A stretch of 64,000 nt of DNA, from assembly GCA_964455375.1 (NCBI GenBank), contig CAYVXE010000011.1, positions 1 to 64,000 on the forward strand, in the 5' to 3' direction. Every line of letters starts with the position of its first letter. Positions within the stretch are counted from its first letter, which is position 1. Below are positions 1 to 7,598 of the stretch, piece after piece. The notes under the pieces are model-generated. The model was given only the letters and a program-made list of their open reading frames with translations, ran no database searches and had not been told where the DNA came from. This DNA comes from CAYVXE01 sp964455375. Its GTDB lineage: Bacteria; Zhuqueibacterota; Zhuqueibacteria; Oceanimicrobiales; Oceanimicrobiaceae. Position numbers and translations under genes: made by a program.

Positions 1-57
1 AAATGCTGGAAAAAGCAGCATGAGTCTTAACTATCTGTCCATTTTTTTGTTGCAACA

Positions 58-177
58 TCATTCGTAAGATGTACAAATAGTTGGGATTTCGTAGTTCTGC
101 TTAAGACTAATCTTAGCAATTTTCTTCTGAATTTCCGCATTTGCCATGTGTTCGCAATTCCATGTCAAAAGATAAAT
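58..177 (-). pseudogene. C-terminal remnant of a PIN-domain (VapC-like) protein
   Basis: The minus strand holds about 39 codons that read like the end of PIN-domain proteins: a YLLTWNCEHMANAEI stretch, then a basic helix and a PTICT ending before the stop. In PIN proteins the equivalent WN-C-HIANA region follows the last acidic residues of the nuclease site, and the protein ends near an ICTPEEL motif. An in-frame TAG at 178-180 and no upstream homologous sequence show that the N-terminal two thirds are missing. It sits at the downstream end of a minus-strand cassette-like gene cluster. PIN genes are common toxin cargo in such clusters. The family call is by motif memory only. Confidence 0.55.
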
Positions 178-334
178 CTACTCCATAAATAGTCGCAAGT
201 GCTATGTGCTATATGTTATGCGTCGTCTGATGCTTTTTGCGGTAATGCGTTTGTTATACCGCTGACTCTCTGCAAACATGCACATGAAAAACTCACTTAG
301 CCTTCGGGCAAAAGGGTATGCACAGAAGCATTTC

Positions 335-2158
335 CTACCCTGCTCCTCCACCCGAGCCGCCCGCACCAGCCCCAGCTCCCGCGCTAGCGCCGCCACCGGT
401 TCCAGTAGCTGAGCTGAAACTGCTGCTGGCCACGTTCACCATCGAAGATATGGCCTCGCCAAAGGCAGGGCCGAAATGATCGCCAGAATAGCTGCCATGA
501 TAAATGTACCATGGAAATATTATGGCGTGCTGCTCGCTGGGTACCAATCCAATCAACTCTTTGATGCGTTTCGAGGTGAGCCCCAGCACCATACCGTAGA
601 TCAGGTACTGGCTGAGATTGTCCACCAGTCTGAATCTGTCCGCCTCCACGAGTTTGTATTTCCGCAGGTATCGGCGCAGCGCCTGCCACTGGGCATACTG
701 GTCTGCATACGGTCGGGCTACTCTGTTCGTGGCCAGGGTTATAGTGAGTAAAATCAAGCCTGTTGCGAAGGGGGTGATGGCTCCGGGTCCCGCGAGAAAA
801 ATTGCAATGGGTCCGAGCAAGATCAGCACAATTGAAGGGAGCAAACCCTGGAGCATCTTTCTTTTGCTCTCCATATCATAAAATCCTTGTTCCTTTGCCA
901 GAGCGGATATCCCTTTTCTCCATTTATTGAACCACTTTGTTGTTTTGCCTCGAGACTTCGCAACTTCCTTCATTGAGATTCGGTCATGCCCCGCGCCTAA
1001 TTTTTCGAAGAGAAAGTCAAGCACCTCTTTCTCAAATGGCTGAACAGTTCCCGCTTTTTTCTCCAGGGCGTTCCGCTCTAACTCGAGAATATACTCCGTT
1101 TTTTCTTTTTCCCCCCAAAAAGATTTCTTTCGAGTGATCTTTTCTTCAATTGTTAGAATTCGCCGCTGAGCCAGATCAAAAATGGTAGCCAGCAGAGCAC
1201 CACCTGAGATCGAGCGACGGTTCACAAAATAACTTATCAATGCTGGCGGCAGATCTGTCGGGATGTCTGAGTAGAATTTGGCATGAACAGCGGAGGGATA
1301 GGCCCGGCCATATTGGTTAAAGATTCGCATCCAGAACAATACACCAGCAATGGATATGACAGCAAATATGATTGACCACCTCAACCAGCGTTCATTGCGC
1401 GCGGCCAATCCCTGCCGTGCCCTGATTCTCGCCTCATTTGCTTCCTTTGCCCAGTGCGTCTCTTCTTCAATAATACGATCTAGTTGTGGGATATTGCTGG
1501 TCATAGAAAGGCTTGGCACCAGTCGGGAAGGAAACAGGATTCTACCTTCCCAGTACCGATGCTTCGGTAGATTCGACACATCGAGTTGGACGGTATTAGC
1601 ATCTTTTATTGAAACACTCCCCCATAGCGGGCCGTGGCCCCAGGCGTGGATTTCGTGGCGTTCGGCCCCTTCGGGCAGCTTGACAGTTACACTTGCTTCC
1701 TTTGTCACGCGATCCCAGCCTTCGCCAATAAACATATAGTAAAGCTCTGAGACATCAGGATAAACTCTGAGCAGGTCTGTAACCTTGTAAGAAAGAACAA
1801 ATGTCCGCGTCTCGTTTGAGGCACGGTAGAACCATTTCACATAGAATTCATTTTCGCTCTTTTGTATCAGATATGTGCCGCGTTCCTCAGACTGGCCCGG
1901 TCGATAAGCCACGTCGTCGTCCCGAAGGCTGAAGTCTTCGACCGAGGCGAATCCCTTGATTGGTAGTCGATAATCTGCCCATTTGAATCGACCCCTGAAG
2001 TGATAGGTTCTCTTTTCCTGAATGATCATGCTACCATCGAGATTGACCTGGGCCAGGATTACCACTCGCTCGATTCGATAGGATTTTGGCTGGGCCGGGC
2101 TAAAAAATACGAAAAGGTGGGCCAGTCCGATGAGAGTGATTAAGTGGATTCTTTTCAC
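335..2158 (-). CDS. DUF2207-family membrane protein with glycine-rich tail
   Basis: This 607-residue protein begins with a signal peptide (about residues 1-24), followed by a beta-rich extracytoplasmic DUF2207 domain to about residue 230. A membrane segment follows near 258-280, then a cytoplasmic stretch and a hydrophobic hairpin near 440-490. The last 30 residues are almost only Gly, Ala and Ser, a tail commonly seen in this family. The start is GTG at 2158 with GGAG about 10 bases upstream. DUF2207 proteins are predicted membrane proteins of unknown function; no enzyme motif is visible. The gene lies directly beyond an attC-like site (2274-2344) in the same orientation, so it could be the next cassette or the edge of the array. 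Confidence 0.8.
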   Translation of the reverse strand: MKRIHLITLIGLAHLFVFFSPAQPKSYRIERVVILAQVNLDGSMIIQEKRTYHFRGRFKWADYRLPIKGFASVEDFSLRDDDVAYRPGQSEERGTYLIQKSENEFYVKWFYRASNETRTFVLSYKVTDLLRVYPDVSELYYMFIGEGWDRVTKEASVTVKLPEGAERHEIHAWGHGPLWGSVSIKDANTVQLDVSNLPKHRYWEGRILFPSRLVPSLSMTSNIPQLDRIIEEETHWAKEANEARIRARQGLAARNERWLRWSIIFAVISIAGVLFWMRIFNQYGRAYPSAVHAKFYSDIPTDLPPALISYFVNRRSISGGALLATIFDLAQRRILTIEEKITRKKSFWGEKEKTEYILELERNALEKKAGTVQPFEKEVLDFLFEKLGAGHDRISMKEVAKSRGKTTKWFNKWRKGISALAKEQGFYDMESKRKMLQGLLPSIVLILLGPIAIFLAGPGAITPFATGLILLTITLATNRVARPYADQYAQWQALRRYLRKYKLVEADRFRLVDNLSQYLIYGMVLGLTSKRIKELIGLVPSEQHAIIFPWYIYHGSYSGDHFGPAFGEAISSMVNVASSSFSSATGTGGGASAGAGAGAGGSGGGAG

Positions 2159-2273
2159 AATTTGTCTCCAAAGTAATTTATGGAAATCTCCCGTATTTGA
2201 TACCCCTCACATCCGCTCCTTATTCATTTAACAACTCCACCTCTTTGGGCTATCCGGCGCACATGCTTCGCGG

Positions 2274-2344
2274 AATAACGCCGTGCTCACCGACAAATTT
2301 GGAGCGCAGCGGAAAATTTGTCCGAGTGCAGCGCTTTGTTAGCT
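2274..2344 (-). other. attC-like integron recombination site
   Basis: Read on the minus strand this 71-bp stretch starts with GCTAACAAAGCGCTGCACTC and ends with GGTGAGCACGGCGTTATTC, the ordinary form of an integron attC (outer TAAC/GTTA boxes, inner semi-complementary boxes). The centre is a hairpin: GACAAATTT at 2292-2300 pairs perfectly with AAATTTGTC at 2314-2322 across a 13-base loop, and the outer TAAC (2276-2279) pairs with GTTA (2338-2341). It begins about 15 bases after the stop codon of the minus-strand AHSA1-like gene, where a cassette attC is expected. Confidence 0.7.
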
Positions 2345-2359
2345 GTTTTTATTTGCGCA

Positions 2360-2818
2360 TTACTCAGCGATTGATTTTTTATGTGGATTTCCTTTTCCAG
2401 TTTCTAAATAGTTTTTTAAACTTTCTAAGAAATAACCCCATCCTCCTTCACAGATTTCATAGCATTCAAGGGCTGGGATCAAGCCTTCATGAGTGAAAGT
2501 AATCTTGCTTCCTGACCCATTTTTCTCAATTTTCCATTTAATGCTGGTTCCTTTCCATTCATCTTTTGTTGATATGCTTTCAAGATCGTGATTTGCTTCA
2601 ATAACCTTCCAGGCAAGAGATTGATTTGGGGAAGCCTCGGACACTGTCATCACCCAAGATGTTGTTTTCCCAAATTTAACGGTCAGCTGTTCTCCAACTT
2701 GCAAAGCCTTGTTTGATAATTCGGTCCACCATTTATCAATCTCTTTTGTAATTGCGTTGTACACAAATTCTGGTTTTGCAGAAACTAACATTTCTGTTGA
2801 ATAACCTTGTTCTGGCAT
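2360..2818 (-). CDS. SRPBCC/AHSA1-like domain protein
   Basis: This is a small SRPBCC (START-fold) protein of about 152 residues. Visible hallmarks are the early KPEFVYNAITK segment, a central W-x-V-I-E-A strand, a GTSIKWKIE strand and the long C-terminal helix with GWGYFLESLKNYLETGKG, typical of AHSA1 (Aha1 C-terminal homology) proteins. They bind hydrophobic ligands or act as stress and polyketide-like accessory proteins; the ligand here cannot be told. I chose ATG at 2818, preceded by AGGA 8 bases upstream, over a TTG seven codons earlier. It is followed at once by an attC-like site, and AHSA1 genes are frequent integron cassette cargo. Confidence 0.8.
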   Translation of the reverse strand: MPEQGYSTEMLVSAKPEFVYNAITKEIDKWWTELSNKALQVGEQLTVKFGKTTSWVMTVSEASPNQSLAWKVIEANHDLESISTKDEWKGTSIKWKIEKNGSGSKITFTHEGLIPALECYEICEGGWGYFLESLKNYLETGKGNPHKKSIAE

Positions 2819-2844
2819 AATTAATCTTCCTGATTTCAAAATTG

Positions 2845-2880
2845 TTGGCCGACCTTAATACAGCTAACGCTTCACGCGCG
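2845..2880 (-). other. Possible 3' half of an attC site
   Basis: On the minus strand this reads as a GC-rich CCGCCGCGCGTGAAG followed by GCGTTAGCTG, which resembles the 3' half of an attC ending in a GTTAGCT core. The outer box word AGCTAAC matches that of the complete site at 2274-2344. No convincing 5' partner arm is seen, because the sequence before it derives from a kinase gene remnant. Half sites of this kind are expected after deletion inside a cassette array. Confidence 0.3.
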
Positions 2881-2935
2881 GCGGGATTTAAACGCACGGA
2901 GCATTCTGAAAAGACAAACTCTGAAAAATGCACAA

Positions 2936-3001
2936 AACTAGCCCATACCGCCAGCGCTAGCTTTTCAAGAATCTTATAGTGAAGTGTTCTTCCCCGATCA
3001 T
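2936..3001 (-). pseudogene. Frameshifted N-terminal stub of a second Ser/Thr kinase gene
   Basis: Starting at ATG 3001, only three bases beyond the stop of the intact kinase gene, about 65 nucleotides align base by base with that gene's own first 22 codons (MIG, HYKILEKL, GGMG). Two single-base deletions put the match out of frame, and the similarity ends at an in-frame TAG. This indicates a former tandem array of kinase genes, the second of which was deleted after its P-loop and joined to unrelated cassette-end sequence. It cannot make a functional protein. Confidence 0.6.
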
Positions 3002-3004
3002 AGT

Positions 3005-5680
3005 TTATTTTTTCGCCGCAGGTGCGAGCCTTTTGAGTTCTTCAAACCAATTCTGTACTAGGTTTATATTATTTGAGAGTTCATCGTCTAATCCGGAATG
3101 TGTGTCTTTTATTATTAGAAATGAATCTCCAAGAGGATCAATATCAAAAACTCTGGATAGCGTTGCGGCATATATTTTACTTCCTGCGTCAAAATAAAGC
3201 ATAGGATTTTTATAAGTAAAAACACCTGTTATATCAACATCAACGGAATATATACGTGTACTCTCCGGAGCTCGATAATAGAGCTTTTTCCCGTCTGGTG
3301 CCCATACCGGGTTAATTCCTCCGCCAACAGATACCTTCCATAATCCGGCATTGCTCTCCGGAAACTGCCGGACATAAATCTCAATTGATCCGCTTTCATT
3401 AGATTGGTATGCAACAAACTTTCCGTTTGGTGAAATTGAAGCATCTCCCTCCCTTGTGGATGTTTCCATATACTTTCTGGCAGTGCTGTCCTCAAGGGAA
3501 TATACATATATATCAGATCCCTCATTAAAGAAGATATATTTTCCATCATCCGACCAGTCAGATACAAAAGGAGTCGTTTTTGAATTGTAGATAGGGAATT
3601 CCCGGCTGGTATTGTCTGCTTTTTTAAGATAGATTCCGGGCAATGAGTCAATATTTGTTGACGAAAATGCAATATAGTCACTTTTGGGAGACCACTCCAT
3701 GCTGGAGATATTCCGTCCATTTAGAAAGGTAAATTGGCTCAACGATCCGCTTGTTATGTTATACAAGAAAATGTTACCAGCATATATGCCAATCGCAACA
3801 GTTTTCCTGTCTGGTGAATACCGGACCCGGCGTACAGATAGAGCGTTATCGTATAATGTAGAAATTTTCCCGTCTGAATTTACTCTGCTAACCTTTCCAA
3901 CAGGTACAGAGGATTGCGTCTCTGCACTGCCCGGTACATAAACCGCTGTTCCATCGTTTGCAAGTGCGAACATCATCCCGCCGTTTAAACTCGTGTTCAC
4001 ATCATTCAACACGGGAACAGGATCACCAATCAACTCTCCTGAATCAATGTCAAATGGGACTGCCATTATTGCCCCTGAACGTCCATAAAGGATATGACCG
4101 GAATAGGAGTATACCGCATTGTAGCCTTCCTCGTTGAGAAGGATCCGGTGCGTACCTGTTTCAAACGAATAAAGTCCGATCCTGCTTTCTGAAAGCTGCC
4201 CAGGAGGACCAACCGAAAAGAGCATCTCCTTTTCACCCGGAAGAAACGACGGAAAACTTATCCGAAGTCCTTCATCTACTCCAAATAATGATTTGGGAAT
4301 TCCGGCTGTTGCCGATACCTGGTAGAGAGTATCATGTGAACCATATACGATCGTATCATCATTACCCCATGCAAACCCTAAATTATTTGCTCCGCCTCGA
4401 ATTTTTGCTATCAATAGTGGTGTTCCACCATCAACGGTGACTTTTTTCAATTCACCAACAACAGACATAAATCCGAGCCATCTTCCATCAGGTGAAAAAA
4501 AAGGACTTCTGATATTCGACCCCAAATCCGGGATGGAAAATGTTTCATAACTGTCTAAACTGCGTAAATGGAACTGCGCCTGTTCAACACCACTATAGGC
4601 ATAATATGCCAGTTTACTTCCATCTCTGGTCAATGCAAGAGAATTCCAGCTTGAAGGATGAAAATGGATTGAGTCTTCCAAGACTATATTTGATTTTCGT
4701 AACGGACTGAGTTTTGTTGCTGCTGAATCCGGTTTCAAAAACCACGCAGCGATAAAAAACATAACCGCCCCGGTAGCAAATGCTGAAATTGTCTGATTTG
4801 AATATTTAAATTTAAAATTGACTTCGTTTTTTTTCGCCAGTGATTCAGATATTATCGATGACCCCGTTTCATTTGTCCCAACTGTTTTCAGATCAACAGG
4901 TAGTTCGATGATATTCTGATATCGTTCGGCCGGGTCTTTGGCGATCAGCTTATTCACGATCTTTTCCAGGTCCATCGGCACCCCGGTTCGGACAGCCGTA
5001 AGGGGTTCCGGCGGCTCGTTCATGATGGAGTAGATAATGGCAGATTCATAATCGCCCTTGAAGGGAAGTTGGCCGGAGATCATTTCGTACAACACGACAC
5101 CCAATGACCAGATGTCCGAGCGATGGTCGACGTTTTCTCCCTGGGCTTGCTCCGGTGACATATAGGAGATGGTGCCAAGTGTCGTGCCAGCTTTGGTGAG
5201 CATTGAAGCCGTGGACATTTTCGCCAGACCAAAATCCATGATCTTGGCAACCCCCTTTTTCGTGATCATGATGTTGGCGCTTTTGATGTCGCGATGCACA
5301 ATACCGAGTTCATGCGCACAATGAAGACCCTCGGCGATCTGCTGTGCGATTTTCAAGGCATCCTTGATCTTCAACGGCCGCTTTTTGACCTCATCTGAAA
5401 TGCTCCCGCCTTCAATATATTCCATGGCAATGAAGGTTGCGCCGTCATACTCATTAATCTCGTAAACCGTTGCAATATTAGCATGGCTCAACTGCGCCGC
5501 CGCTTTGGCCTCTTGTTGAAAACGCTGTTTGTCCTCATCGGTCGCTAGTTGAGTCGTTGGCAGGAATTTCAACGCGACGGTTCTATTGAGCTTGGTGTCC
5601 TCGGCCTTGTACACGACACCCATGCCGCCTTCGCCGAGTTTTTCGAGGATTTTGTAATGAAGTATATTTTTTCCGATCAA
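3005..5680 (-). CDS. Membrane Ser/Thr protein kinase with C-terminal TolB-like beta-propeller
   Basis: This 891-residue PknB-type kinase has a cytoplasmic kinase domain at about residues 9-265: glycine loop LGEGGMGVV, catalytic Lys38, HRD at 129-131, DFG at 149-151 and a SPE triplet near 175. One transmembrane helix follows at about 302-320. Residues 330-880 form repeated TolB/PD40 blades with recurring SPDGRWLGF and WSPKSDYIAF type motifs, so the sensor half should be extracytoplasmic. All catalytic residues are present, so it should be active. The start is TTG at 5680 with AGGAT upstream. Its target is unknown. The size is large for a cassette gene, so it may have entered the cluster by another route. 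Confidence 0.92.
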   Translation of the reverse strand: MIGKNILHYKILEKLGEGGMGVVYKAEDTKLNRTVALKFLPTTQLATDEDKQRFQQEAKAAAQLSHANIATVYEINEYDGATFIAMEYIEGGSISDEVKKRPLKIKDALKIAQQIAEGLHCAHELGIVHRDIKSANIMITKKGVAKIMDFGLAKMSTASMLTKAGTTLGTISYMSPEQAQGENVDHRSDIWSLGVVLYEMISGQLPFKGDYESAIIYSIMNEPPEPLTAVRTGVPMDLEKIVNKLIAKDPAERYQNIIELPVDLKTVGTNETGSSIISESLAKKNEVNFKFKYSNQTISAFATGAVMFFIAAWFLKPDSAATKLSPLRKSNIVLEDSIHFHPSSWNSLALTRDGSKLAYYAYSGVEQAQFHLRSLDSYETFSIPDLGSNIRSPFFSPDGRWLGFMSVVGELKKVTVDGGTPLLIAKIRGGANNLGFAWGNDDTIVYGSHDTLYQVSATAGIPKSLFGVDEGLRISFPSFLPGEKEMLFSVGPPGQLSESRIGLYSFETGTHRILLNEEGYNAVYSYSGHILYGRSGAIMAVPFDIDSGELIGDPVPVLNDVNTSLNGGMMFALANDGTAVYVPGSAETQSSVPVGKVSRVNSDGKISTLYDNALSVRRVRYSPDRKTVAIGIYAGNIFLYNITSGSLSQFTFLNGRNISSMEWSPKSDYIAFSSTNIDSLPGIYLKKADNTSREFPIYNSKTTPFVSDWSDDGKYIFFNEGSDIYVYSLEDSTARKYMETSTREGDASISPNGKFVAYQSNESGSIEIYVRQFPESNAGLWKVSVGGGINPVWAPDGKKLYYRAPESTRIYSVDVDITGVFTYKNPMLYFDAGSKIYAATLSRVFDIDPLGDSFLIIKDTHSGLDDELSNNINLVQNWFEELKRLAPAAKK

Positions 5681-5698
5681 TATATTATCCTAAGTTCA

Positions 5699-5760
5699 TT
5701 TCATTAAGTATAACGCAGCGATAACCGGCAACTTTGAGTGTGCTGTAGCGAAGCGCAGGC
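5699..5760 (-). other. Possible 3' half of an attC site behind the toxin remnant
   Basis: On the minus strand the sequence ends in GGTTATCGCTGCGTTATAC, which keeps the same bases as the 3' arm of the strong attC at 2274-2344 (GGTGAGCACGGCGTTATTC) at 13 of 19 positions, including the GCGTTAT core. The matching 5' arm is absent, apparently lost together with the C-terminal part of the toxin gene. It lies just upstream of the kinase gene. Confidence 0.35.
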
Positions 5761-5940
5761 ATGAATTTGAATTAGACATTTCTGGGACTATTCTACCGAT
5801 GCTGGGATTTTCTGAGATGATTCGGCCTTGCTTATGAGATAATTTGTAAAATCAATCGCTCTCGTCGGACTGTCATTTACAATCAATTCTTCAATTTCGC
5901 ATAAGTTTTTTAATGCTTCTTGGGTCCAAACGAGATTCAC
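5761..5940 (-). pseudogene. ParE/RelE-type toxin, frameshifted and truncated
   Basis: A GTG start at 5940 overlaps the antitoxin stop by four bases (GTGA), the usual layout of toxin-antitoxin pairs. The reading frame gives 50 residues beginning VNLVWTQEALKNLCEIEELI, a ParE/RelE N-terminus, and ends at a TAG at 5788-5790. Shifting the frame by one base near 5818 restores a second ParE signature, ENPSIGRIVPEMSN, so a single-base deletion has broken the gene. Soon after, similarity stops where attC-like sequence begins, so the C-terminal third (about 35-40 residues) is also gone. The toxin is therefore expected to be inactive. It is too short to appear as a long ORF. Confidence 0.65.
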
Positions 5941-6230
5941 TTTGAGCTTCGTTTGGCTCTATTTTTTGCAAGTTCCACTTTAAGCTTCTTTGTTGAATAG
6001 ACTTTTCCGGAATCAGCGTCAGAAACTCCTCGATTGATTGAATCGACGAACAGTTTTTTGTAAACTAAGCTATCATATTCTGTTGGAGTCAGCAGGACAC
6101 CTGCAGGTTTACCATTTTGAGTAATAATTAACGGCTGTCCAGTTTCACGAATATTTTTTATCCACCTGGATATATTTGTTTTAAACTCCCCGATTGGTAC
6201 AATATCATTTGCGATTCGGATATGTTTCAT
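5937..6230 (-). CDS. Phd/YefM-family antitoxin
   Basis: This 97-residue protein has the Phd/YefM antitoxin fold: GEFKTNISRWIKNIRETGQPLIITQNGKPAGVLLTPTEYDSL covers the DNA-binding half (about residues 13-55), and the lysine-rich C-terminal tail would wrap the toxin. Such antitoxins repress their own promoter and neutralise a ribosome- or gyrase-directed toxin. An AT-rich dyad with TTAGACCATTATACAAGTCTAA spacing just upstream (about 6247-6272) could be its operator. The partner toxin gene, overlapping by four bases, is frameshifted, so this antitoxin is probably an orphan now. Confidence 0.85.
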   Translation of the reverse strand: MKHIRIANDIVPIGEFKTNISRWIKNIRETGQPLIITQNGKPAGVLLTPTEYDSLVYKKLFVDSINRGVSDADSGKVYSTKKLKVELAKNRAKRSSK

Positions 6231-6247
6231 TATAACGCTCCTTATTT

Positions 6248-6272
6248 AGACCATTATACAAGTCTAAATATA
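6248..6272. promoter_or_regulatory. Possible operator of the Phd-type antitoxin
   Basis: The sequence TTAGAC, 11 bases, then AAGTCTAA forms an inverted repeat (TTAGAC/GTCTAA arms) 18-42 bases upstream of the antitoxin start. Phd-family antitoxins bind short palindromes at this position. This is inferred from position and symmetry only. Confidence 0.35.
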
Positions 6273-6311
6273 ACTCATAAACGGAAAATTTTCAAATACT
6301 TTTTTCAAACT

Positions 6312-6440
6312 CTGGCGAATAGTTAACCGGCAGCATGGGATTAGTTGCACTGCCGCTGCTACTCAATTTATAGTTAATTTATTGCAAATTTCTGAAAAAT
6401 CGCCGCCGCCCCTGCTGTCGGGTTGAATGACACGTTAGCG
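6312..6440 (-). other. attC-like site with a long central arm
   Basis: The minus strand carries CGCTAACGTGTCATTCAACC, as in many 5' attC halves, at the high-coordinate end. The arm at 6409-6427 (minus: TTCAACCCGACAGCAGGGG) is semi-complementary to 6322-6339 (GTTAACCGGCAGCATGGG), with about 13 of 19 positions paired. The expected terminal GTTRRRY box at the low end is not clear, so the site may be mutated. It separates the VOC gene from the toxin-antitoxin pair, both read leftwards. This stretch (6231-6529) holds no gene. Confidence 0.4.
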
Positions 6441-6529
6441 ACGCAGCAGCGGCACGAACGCTGCCACCATCAATACAAGATTTTGAACGTTCACGATGTT
6501 TTTTACGCATTGCTGGTGGTAGAAGATTT

Positions 6530-6922
6530 TCATTTGCTTTCATGTACTAACATCCATTGTACTCCATATCTGTCTTTTAGCATACCAAAATTATCTTCAA
6601 TCGGGAAGAGAGTTTTACCACCTTTAGACAACTTATTGAAAGCTTCTTCTTTTGTTTGCTTATCAGAAAAAACTACATATAAAGAGATATTACTTCCAAT
6701 AATTACTTCATGGTTTGGTAAATCGTCAGATGCTTTAAAGTGAACGTCTCCTGCTCTTAGTTCTGAGTTGAAAATTCGATTTTGAGACTCTTTAGGAACA
6801 TCAATTGGCGAATCTCCAAATGTTTGCATTAAAGTAATTTCTCCGTTTAGAGATTCTTTGTAAAATTCCATTGCTTCTCTACAAGTTCCAGGGAAAACGA
6901 TATAAGGTGTTAGAGATGTCAT
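6530..6922 (-). CDS. VOC-superfamily (PhnB-like glyoxalase fold) protein
   Basis: This 130-residue single-domain protein has the PhnB/3-demethylubiquinone-methyltransferase-like VOC pattern: a PYIVFPGTCREAMEFYKESL opening, MQTFGDSP, a HFKASDD strand, ISLYVVF and a closing FGMLKDRYGVQWMLV. VOC proteins dimerise around a metal site; here the usual metal ligands of true glyoxalases are only partly evident, so substrate and metal use are open. It is flanked by attC-like sequence on its downstream side, and VOC genes are recurrent cassette cargo. The start is ATG at 6922, with no strong Shine-Dalgarno. Confidence 0.85.
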   Translation of the reverse strand: MTSLTPYIVFPGTCREAMEFYKESLNGEITLMQTFGDSPIDVPKESQNRIFNSELRAGDVHFKASDDLPNHEVIIGSNISLYVVFSDKQTKEEAFNKLSKGGKTLFPIEDNFGMLKDRYGVQWMLVHESK

Positions 6923-7007
6923 GATCGTAAGTCCGTGTTAGTTATTGTTTTAATATATGTTTGAAACTTTTTGGCAAAGAAATACTTAAATTCCTATTTA
7001 TTTGTCC

Positions 7008-7343
7008 TTACTTCTTTGATGCTTTCGGTTTTAGTGATTTTACATAATTGTAGCTGTCGTTTAAATAGGATGAAAGCAATTCCAAGTTTTCTAATAGCTT
7101 TTCTGGCACTAATACGTATTCTTTCATTACTGCCCCATATGATTTAAATAAAGTTGTCTGATGTTCTTTTATAAATTGTTCCCTTTCTTCTTCTGGAAGT
7201 CGAATACCGATTTCAGCATCTTTATTTAGCTGTGAAAACATATGGCCATTAACAGATGTATATGGCATCGTCTTTCCCTTTCTTTCAAAATTCGGGTTTG
7301 TGTCTATTAGCTTATCGTAGAACTCCAATTTTTCCTTCCACAT
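7008..7343 (-). CDS. TfoX N-terminal-domain-like protein
   Basis: A protein of 111 residues with the TfoX/Sxy N-terminal domain layout: MPYTSVNGHMFSQL near residue 26 corresponds to the G-NMFG strand, followed by IGIRLPEEEREQF and the closing KEYVLVPEKLLENLELLSSYLNDSYNYVKSL. Proteins with this domain alone are widespread in environmental genomes with no assigned role; competence regulation by full-length Sxy should not be assumed. The start ATG at 7343 has AAAGGG about 10 bases upstream. It shares orientation with the other cassette-like genes. Confidence 0.7.
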   Translation of the reverse strand: MWKEKLEFYDKLIDTNPNFERKGKTMPYTSVNGHMFSQLNKDAEIGIRLPEEEREQFIKEHQTTLFKSYGAVMKEYVLVPEKLLENLELLSSYLNDSYNYVKSLKPKASKK

Positions 7344-7366
7344 ACCATTTTCCCTTTTTAATTACC

Positions 7367-7463
7367 GTTAACATTCAATTGTTCACCTGCTCACAGGTCG
7401 TCTGCGCCAGGCATAATAACCACTCGGCCTGACTTGCAAAGCCCGGCATTGGACAATTACTGG
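7367..7463 (-). other. Weak attC-like inverted repeat upstream of the TfoX-like gene
   Basis: The minus strand ends in GAACAATTGAATGTTAACG, with a GTTAAC core at 7367-7372 placed 24 bases before the TfoX-like start codon. The opposite end, read on the minus strand, has AGTAATTGTCCAATGCC. The AATTGT words of the two arms are semi-complementary. Without alignment this is only a candidate. Confidence 0.25.
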
Positions 7464-7598
7464 AAATTCCTGCCTGTGCTCAGTATGGGGACACCTCGCT
7501 TTCTGTTTTCTATAAAATAAAAAAACTTAACTCCGTGTCCACTTTAATATAGCAAGATCATCCCAGTAAAGCCGCTCAATGTAGTTTTAAAATTAAGC

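Noticed and set aside
2937..2962. AGCTAGCGCTGGCGG as the 5' arm of an attC with the 3' half at 2845-2880
   Set aside because: The same bases are explained by homology to the kinase gene start, so the pairing with the 3' half is probably coincidental.
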